Assembly (NCBI GenBank): GCA_031288765.1
Contig: JAITQV010000336.1
Location: 1-10,656 of the forward strand
DNA length: 10,656 nucleotides
From: Planctomycetaceae bacterium
Lineage (GTDB): Bacteria; Planctomycetota; Planctomycetia; Pirellulales; Thermoguttaceae
Direction of reading: 5' to 3'
In this document: positions 6,772 to 10,656 of the stretch, in pieces
Layout of the letters: each line of letters starts with the position of its first letter
Position numbering within the stretch: position 1 is the stretch's first letter
Position numbers and translations under genes: made by a program
Notes under the pieces: model-generated
Told to the model about the DNA's origin: nothing
Database searches by the model: none
Seen by the model: only the letters and a program-made list of their open reading frames with translations

Positions 6772-7947
6772 ATGAAAACCATTCATCGTTATATCCTCTG
6801 GGAAGTGTTGGTTATATTTTTTATTGCGTTTATCATCGTAACACCAGTGTTTATTATTGGTTTTCTTGTTGAAGAAGCACTTTCTAAAAGTATCCCCTTT
6901 ACTACTGTTGTTCGTATGATTCCCTACGCGATTGTTGCAATGTCCCGATTTACCCTCCCAATGACACTGCTGCTCGCCGTAACAACTTTTTTTTCCAAAA
7001 TGTCCGGGAATAATGAAGTAATTGCTTTGAAATCGCTTGGAATTCCTCCTTACGCTGTTCTTTGGCACGTTATGGCAATAGGAATATTTGCAAGCCTTTT
7101 CGCCGTTTGGCTGAACGAACTGGCAATAACCTGGGGACGAACCGGTATCAATACGGTAATTTATCTCTCCGCCGAAGATATTCTCCTGGAACAACTTAGA
7201 AGAAATCATACATTCGAAACCGATTCACACGATATCATAATTATGGTTAAAGGTGTTGAGAACCGCCGTTTGATTTCGCCGACCATTACACTTAAAAAAC
7301 CGCCTTCAACCATTGAAGCACAAAGCGCCGAACTCAAAATTGATTTTACGGAACAGACATTGACGGTATCCTTAAATAATGTCAAAGTTCAAGGAGCCGG
7401 AGCCAAATACACCGGTCATGACCGAGTCATCTCAATCGCCTTACCGCAAATTATTAACAATACTAACATCAATCCGAGAGTATCCGATATGGGATTCAAA
7501 GAACTTATAACGGAAACGGATACTGTTCGGGAAGATATTGATAAAAAACGGCGAATTATTGCGGCACAAAAAGTTTTTGCTGCCGGAATGGGAACGGTCA
7601 ATGAGTGGTGCACACCGCAAATTAACCAATTGAACAGCGAAAATCAAGAGTCGCACAAAAAACTCAAACGCATCTCCGCAGAATATCCAAGACGTTGGGC
7701 AACCAGTTTCAGTTGTTTTTTTTTCGTCTGGCTGGGCGCTCCATTGGCAATCTGGTTGAAAAAGGGTGAGGGTTTCGGCAGTTTTTTTGCTTGTTTTATT
7801 CCGGTTTTATTATTTTATTACCCTTTACTCATGTACGGAATGACAGGAGCTAAAAGCGGTTCGCTTCCCGCCAATTCGGTTTGGCTTGCCAACATTTGTG
7901 TTGGAATCATTGGATTTTGGTTCTTAAAGCGGGTTCACCGGTATTGA
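6772..7947 (+). CDS. LptF/LptG-family (YjgP/YjgQ) permease
   Basis: Inner-membrane subunit of the kind that, with the ATPase LptB, extracts lipopolysaccharide and passes it to the periplasmic Lpt bridge. The 391 aa match the family architecture: three N-terminal transmembrane helices (about 11-33, 54-73, 96-118), a periplasmic beta-rich domain (about 145-240), an amphipathic charged segment (about 242-305), and three C-terminal helices (about 310-328, 335-357, 367-387). The cytoplasmic loop NNEVIALKSLGI (80-91) corresponds to the LptF/G coupling region contacting LptB. RRWATSFSCFFFVWLGAPLAIWLKK, split around residue 318, is the conserved fourth helix. The start at 6772 (MKTIHRYILWEV) is the canonical N-terminus. 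LptF and LptG are distant paralogues, and I cannot say which this is. No second paralogue or other lpt gene is in the window. Confidence 0.9.
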   Translation: MKTIHRYILWEVLVIFFIAFIIVTPVFIIGFLVEEALSKSIPFTTVVRMIPYAIVAMSRFTLPMTLLLAVTTFFSKMSGNNEVIALKSLGIPPYAVLWHVMAIGIFASLFAVWLNELAITWGRTGINTVIYLSAEDILLEQLRRNHTFETDSHDIIIMVKGVENRRLISPTITLKKPPSTIEAQSAELKIDFTEQTLTVSLNNVKVQGAGAKYTGHDRVISIALPQIINNTNINPRVSDMGFKELITETDTVREDIDKKRRIIAAQKVFAAGMGTVNEWCTPQINQLNSENQESHKKLKRISAEYPRRWATSFSCFFFVWLGAPLAIWLKKGEGFGSFFACFIPVLLFYYPLLMYGMTGAKSGSLPANSVWLANICVGIIGFWFLKRVHRY

Positions 7948-7975
7948 ATTTCGAACACTTCTTAAACTTTTTTAC

Positions 7976-7993
7976 CCGAAAATCGGATTTTTT
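7976..7993 (+). terminator. Weak intrinsic terminator candidate after LptF/LptG gene
   Basis: CCGA (7976-7979), loop AAA, TCGG (7983-7986) is followed by A and six T residues (7988-7993), 28 bp after the stop codon. The U-tract is good but a four-base-pair stem is short, so termination would be inefficient unless helped. Confidence 0.3.
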
Positions 7994-8037
7994 GAAATTT
8001 TGAAAAAAACGATTACTCCGATTACACCGATTTTGCC

Positions 8038-8043
8038 GATAAT
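8038..8043 (+). promoter_or_regulatory. Candidate -10 box for the metalloprotease gene
   Basis: GATAAT matches TATAAT at five of six positions and lies about 65 bp before ATG 8106. No convincing -35 hexamer is present at the usual distance. The gene may instead be read through from the upstream permease gene, since the terminator between them is weak. Confidence 0.25.
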
Positions 8044-8105
8044 AAAGAGACGTAGATTTTTCAAAACCAGAAAAAGAGTTTCGCTTTGTTTTGGTGCCGA
8101 ACCAA

Positions 8106-9776
8106 ATGATGACTTCACACAAAAAAAATCAATTCCCGGTAAACCGACAAAAGATGTTGTTGCCCATCTTGTTTCTGGGTTTGATCTTTCTTGCATTAAC
8201 CGGACAAGGATTCGCGCAAAACAAAACGGAAACAGAAAAAAAGTCTTTTTTCCCCTATTTCCAAAAGAAAAAACCGGCGGATTCTTCCGGCAATTCCTTA
8301 TTTCCTTTTTCTTGGTTCCGCAATAAAGACACAACTCCCAAAAATAACCCCGATTCCGAAAAACCTTCAACAGTTTCCAAAACACCGCTCCATTCTCAGG
8401 AATCAGAACAGAACATTGAGACGTTGGATAATTTCTCTTCCGATGATTTGAATGCTGCTCCGTTTCCGCCTGAAAATCCGTATTATGAGAAAAACCGAAC
8501 ATCAGATGCGGCGAGGCAAAACACGAATCCGGCTTCGATTTCGGAATCGGTGGATCTTCCTGATTTAGACACGGTTCCTTCTTCAGCCCAATACAATTCC
8601 CAATCGGCAACGCCGGATCATTCGGAAGAACCTTTATTGTCCGGTTTGTCCTCGTATTCATTTGACACGCGGGATTGGGTGGAATCATTCCCTGTTAATC
8701 ACGTATCCGATCCGTTGTCTTCAAATTCCAATCCGGCGTTAACCGCGCATCATCGGCGTATTCCGGCGGAACTTGAATCCAATCCGAAAATTGCGTCGAA
8801 TATTCCGGTTTCGCAGGAAAACACTGCCGGAATTAATTCGAAGCAATGGGACGGGCAGGCAATGCCTATTACCGAAGTTATTGGGACGGTTTCCGATGAG
8901 ACGAAACCGGTCAAATTGGCTTCCGTCGGTCATTCCGTGTCCGAACACCATTCCCGTACACAAGAAAAAACACGGGAAAAAGAGTTTGAGAGTTCGATTT
9001 CGGGGATTGATTTAACGCCGTCTTATGCGTCACGGTTGAAATACAGTGAAGTTTACGGGGTTGTGGTGGTTCAAGCGAATTTTCCGCTGACGGAAATTAA
9101 ATTGATACTTGAAGAGATTAAGCAATTACAGGTTGATTTGAACATTTACATGGGAATTCCGGCGCCGAAGGAAAAAATTGAACTTTGTTTATTTCGGGAC
9201 GAAAAAACGTATCTGAAATTTTTGCAGGAGGTTTTCCCGAAAGCGCCGCGTGATCGGCGGGCGCTTTATATTAAGATTGACGACAAACCCGGTACATTAC
9301 TTGTTCAAAAGACGGACGAATTTGAGATTGATTTACGGCATGAGATGACTCATGCGATTATTCATACTTCGATTGAGTCGGTTCCGATATGGTTGGATGA
9401 GGGGCTTGCCAAATATTTTGAAGTTTCGATTAGGGATCGTGCCGAAAAGAATCCGTACATGAAACAGATTCGTTGGAACACGAAATTTGGGGCGGTTCCA
9501 TCGCTTCATCGTCTGGAAAAGTTGGAACATATTGGGCAAATGGGGGATCGTGAATATCGGGATTCGTGGGCATGGGTTCATTTTTTTATTCATTATTCAC
9601 CGCAATCGCATCGTCTTTTAGCCGGATATCTTCAACTTTTATCAACACTTCCGGCAGAAAACACAAAAGATCGTGATTCGGTTCGAGTTCCGCCGATCAG
9701 TCTTTATCTTGACGAAATTGTTGCGGGATCGCGGGAAAAATACCGCGCACACTTCCAAAATTACAATACAAAATAA
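8106..9776 (+). CDS. Secreted DUF1570 / peptidase-MA-like zinc metalloprotease
   Basis: A predicted exported gluzincin-type zinc protease of 556 aa from ATG 8106. The N-terminus has a basic region (KKNQFPVNRQK) and a hydrophobic core (MLLPILFLGLIFLALTG), with cleavage likely after GFA before QNKT. Residues about 35-300 are Ser/Pro/Asn-rich, low-complexity and probably disordered. The catalytic part covers about 305-545. HEMTH at 412-416 gives two zinc-binding histidines and catalytic Glu413, and WLDEGLAKYFE supplies the third ligand, Glu432. The flanking RDRRALYIKIDD, VPSLHRLEKL and RDSWAWVHFFIHY segments are typical of planctomycete DUF1570 proteins. The substrate is unknown, and secretion places it in the periplasm or at the surface. 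The frame also opens at TTG 8091; ATG 8106 or 8109 is preferred. ATG 8154 would remove the basic n-region. No Shine-Dalgarno sequence is visible. Codon composition turns from C-rich to G-rich midway. Confidence 0.88.
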   Translation: MMTSHKKNQFPVNRQKMLLPILFLGLIFLALTGQGFAQNKTETEKKSFFPYFQKKKPADSSGNSLFPFSWFRNKDTTPKNNPDSEKPSTVSKTPLHSQESEQNIETLDNFSSDDLNAAPFPPENPYYEKNRTSDAARQNTNPASISESVDLPDLDTVPSSAQYNSQSATPDHSEEPLLSGLSSYSFDTRDWVESFPVNHVSDPLSSNSNPALTAHHRRIPAELESNPKIASNIPVSQENTAGINSKQWDGQAMPITEVIGTVSDETKPVKLASVGHSVSEHHSRTQEKTREKEFESSISGIDLTPSYASRLKYSEVYGVVVVQANFPLTEIKLILEEIKQLQVDLNIYMGIPAPKEKIELCLFRDEKTYLKFLQEVFPKAPRDRRALYIKIDDKPGTLLVQKTDEFEIDLRHEMTHAIIHTSIESVPIWLDEGLAKYFEVSIRDRAEKNPYMKQIRWNTKFGAVPSLHRLEKLEHIGQMGDREYRDSWAWVHFFIHYSPQSHRLLAGYLQLLSTLPAENTKDRDSVRVPPISLYLDEIVAGSREKYRAHFQNYNTK

Positions 9777-9974
9777 TTCATTACGTTTGTATTGATATTA
9801 GGTAATTATTCAGTGGAATGTTTTTTTGTCCTAAGCTCGTAGGCGAGATGTGCATAACCGGCGGTGAAGCAAAGCGAAACCTACGGATCGGAATTTCACA
9901 AGGTAGGTAATGTTTCGCCGAAGGGTTACTTGCCGATAGGCAACCGAAACAACCAACACAACATAAATTCAAGG
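9777..9974. repeat. Inverted copy of the left-end dispersed elements
   Basis: No gene is seen. The 24 bases 9847-9870 are the exact reverse complement of 426-449. TTCACAAGGTAGGTAATG (9895-9912) reads, on the minus strand, like the TACCTTGTGAA segment near 546. A hairpin TTGCC (9930-9934) / GGCAA (9939-9943) with a GATA loop follows. A T7 run at 9821-9827 lies 45 bp after the protease stop but has no adjacent stem, so it is not called a terminator. The region appears to be a mosaic of dispersed repeat pieces. Confidence 0.5.
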
Positions 9975-10100
9975 TCGGCGAAGGGTTGCCTACCTTATGA
10001 ATTGTTAATCGCAAGATAGGCGAATGGTTGCCTACCTCTTGAATTGTTAATCAAAAGATTGGCGAACGATTGCCGACCTCTTGAATTATTAACCGTAAGA
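9975..10100 (+). repeat. Three tandem 42-bp repeats
   Basis: Units occupy 9975-10016, 10017-10058 and 10059-10100 with exactly the same length. Shared blocks are GGCGAA near the start, TTGCCTACC or TTGCCGACC in the middle, and TTGAATTGTTAATC or a close variant, then AAGA at the end. All three forward frames hit stops in the first unit, so it is non-coding. There are no unique spacers, so this is not a CRISPR array. A related single copy lies at 2999-3040. Confidence 0.8.
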
Positions 10101-10192
10101 TAAAAGAAAGCAATTTATTTCATAAAGAAAGAAATTCCGCTATCTCGCAATCGGTTATTGACCGCGTGTTCGTAAAAATAAATCACTCACCC

Positions 10193-10443
10193 CAATAAAC
10201 GGATCATTCGGATGTTATTACGGACAATTCGCATTTAAATACGAATAAATTGTATTAGGATACGAGAGATTTGTCTTTAAATACAGAAAATTCGTATTTA
10301 GTTACGGACGATTTGTGTTTAAATACGGAAATTTGTATTTGGAGACGGACGACGCGTGTTTGAACACGAATGACTCGTAGCTAAATACGAATAACGCGTA
10401 TGCAAATACAAATGACGTGTTTTCGAAAATAGACAATTCCTTG
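10193..10443 (+). repeat. Degenerate tandem array, 21-bp period, at least 11 units
   Basis: Units start at 10214, 10235, 10256, 10277, 10298, 10319, 10339, 10360, 10381, 10402 and 10423, with a weaker unit at 10193. Every step is 21 bp except 10319 to 10339, which is 20 bp because one base is missing. The most constant columns are an ACG/ACA triplet at unit positions 7-9, A at 14 and G-T at 18-19. Each unit is nearly palindromic (ATACG arm, 6-7 bp, CGTAT arm), and a second dyad spans each unit junction, for example CGTGTT-TG-AACACG at 10355-10368. Read in the + frame, the units give L-N-T-N/D-D/N-S-Y heptads, but stops occur at 10196, 10256 and 10378. It may be an iteron or operator array, or a decayed repeat gene. 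Confidence 0.8.
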
Positions 10444-10544
10444 TGAGTCTTGAAAAACAGTTGTCCGGTTCGGAAAATGCCCGTCGTTTAACCGTTAAAA
10501 TGGAAAAGAAAATCGGTATCAATTCAACCTTCGGCGGTTCAAAT

Positions 10545-10655
10545 TCAATCGCTAAGAAATCCCCTTTTAAACTGTTGAAGGAATGCATCAATCCATGTAA
10601 TATCGCTTTTGTATAATTTTGCTCGTTTATTCCATTCATCCTGAAAATTAACCAT
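10545..10655 (-). CDS. Possible 36-aa frame or C-terminal fragment at the right edge
   Basis: On the minus strand an open frame runs from ATG 10655 to a TGA ending at 10545. It encodes MVNFQDEWNKRAKLYKSD followed by ITWIDAFLQQFKRGFLSD. The composition (aromatic, charged, two Trp) is protein-like, and the frame is open to the window edge, so the ATG may be internal to a longer gene entering from the right. I do not recognise it. A longer overlapping minus frame (10319-10639) runs into the 21-bp array and looks less likely to be real. Confidence 0.3.
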   Translation of the reverse strand: MVNFQDEWNKRAKLYKSDITWIDAFLQQFKRGFLSD

Positions 10656-10656
10656 G

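Noticed and set aside
7972..8688. 238-codon minus-strand frame overlapping the protease N-terminal region
   Set aside because: It is antisense to a good signal peptide and low-complexity region and shows no domain. The + strand frame has a clear catalytic site downstream.
9975..10100. CRISPR array
   Set aside because: The 42-bp units abut with no unique spacers between them, and no cas gene is present.

Overview
The window reads as a moderate-GC chromosome segment from a member of the Planctomycetota, probably a Pirellulales/Thermoguttaceae-like lineage. Three proteins support this from memory of family features, not from any search. One is a long transmembrane protein whose N-terminus (MRLSLRTLLAFEDHIFD, then a DPNLVAEYLD-type segment) resembles a planctomycete family of unknown function. 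The second is a secreted HEMTH metalloprotease of the DUF1570 / peptidase-MA-like type. The third is an LptF/LptG permease with a planctomycete-like C-terminus. Shine-Dalgarno sites are weak or absent, as is common in this phylum.

Layout: positions 1-290 are AT-rich and gene-poor, with a possible leftward promoter and a repeated 16-bp sequence. Positions 293-570 hold a cluster of GC-rich hairpins and dispersed repeats. Five convincing genes follow, all on the + strand: a short-passenger autotransporter-type outer-membrane beta-barrel (747-1775), a PfkB/ribokinase-family kinase (2014-2916), the large anti-sigma/FecR-like transmembrane protein (3232-6471), an LptF/LptG-family permease (6772-7947) and the secreted metalloprotease (8106-9776). 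The intergenic gaps are 150-320 bp. Promoter-like sequences precede four of the genes, so each may be its own transcription unit and no tight operon is evident. Four of the five products belong to the cell envelope or periplasm; the kinase is cytoplasmic.

Positions 9777-10656 contain no convincing complete gene but are dense in repeats. They hold an inverted copy of a 24-bp sequence from the left edge, three tandem 42-bp units, and a degenerate tandem array with a 21-bp period (at least 11 units, about 10193-10443). Each unit of that array has dyad symmetry built on ATACG and CGTAT arms. The array also reads as a Leu-Asn-Thr-Asn/Asp-Asp/Asn-Ser-Tyr heptapeptide repeat broken by stops and one frameshift. 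It is either a binding-site array or a decayed repeat gene, and it is the least explained structure here. A 36-codon minus-strand reading frame touches the right edge and may be the end of a neighbouring gene.

Two further patterns stand out. The dispersed repeat family sits in several of the intergenic gaps. The two longest genes switch from C-rich to G-rich on the coding strand between their 5' and 3' halves.
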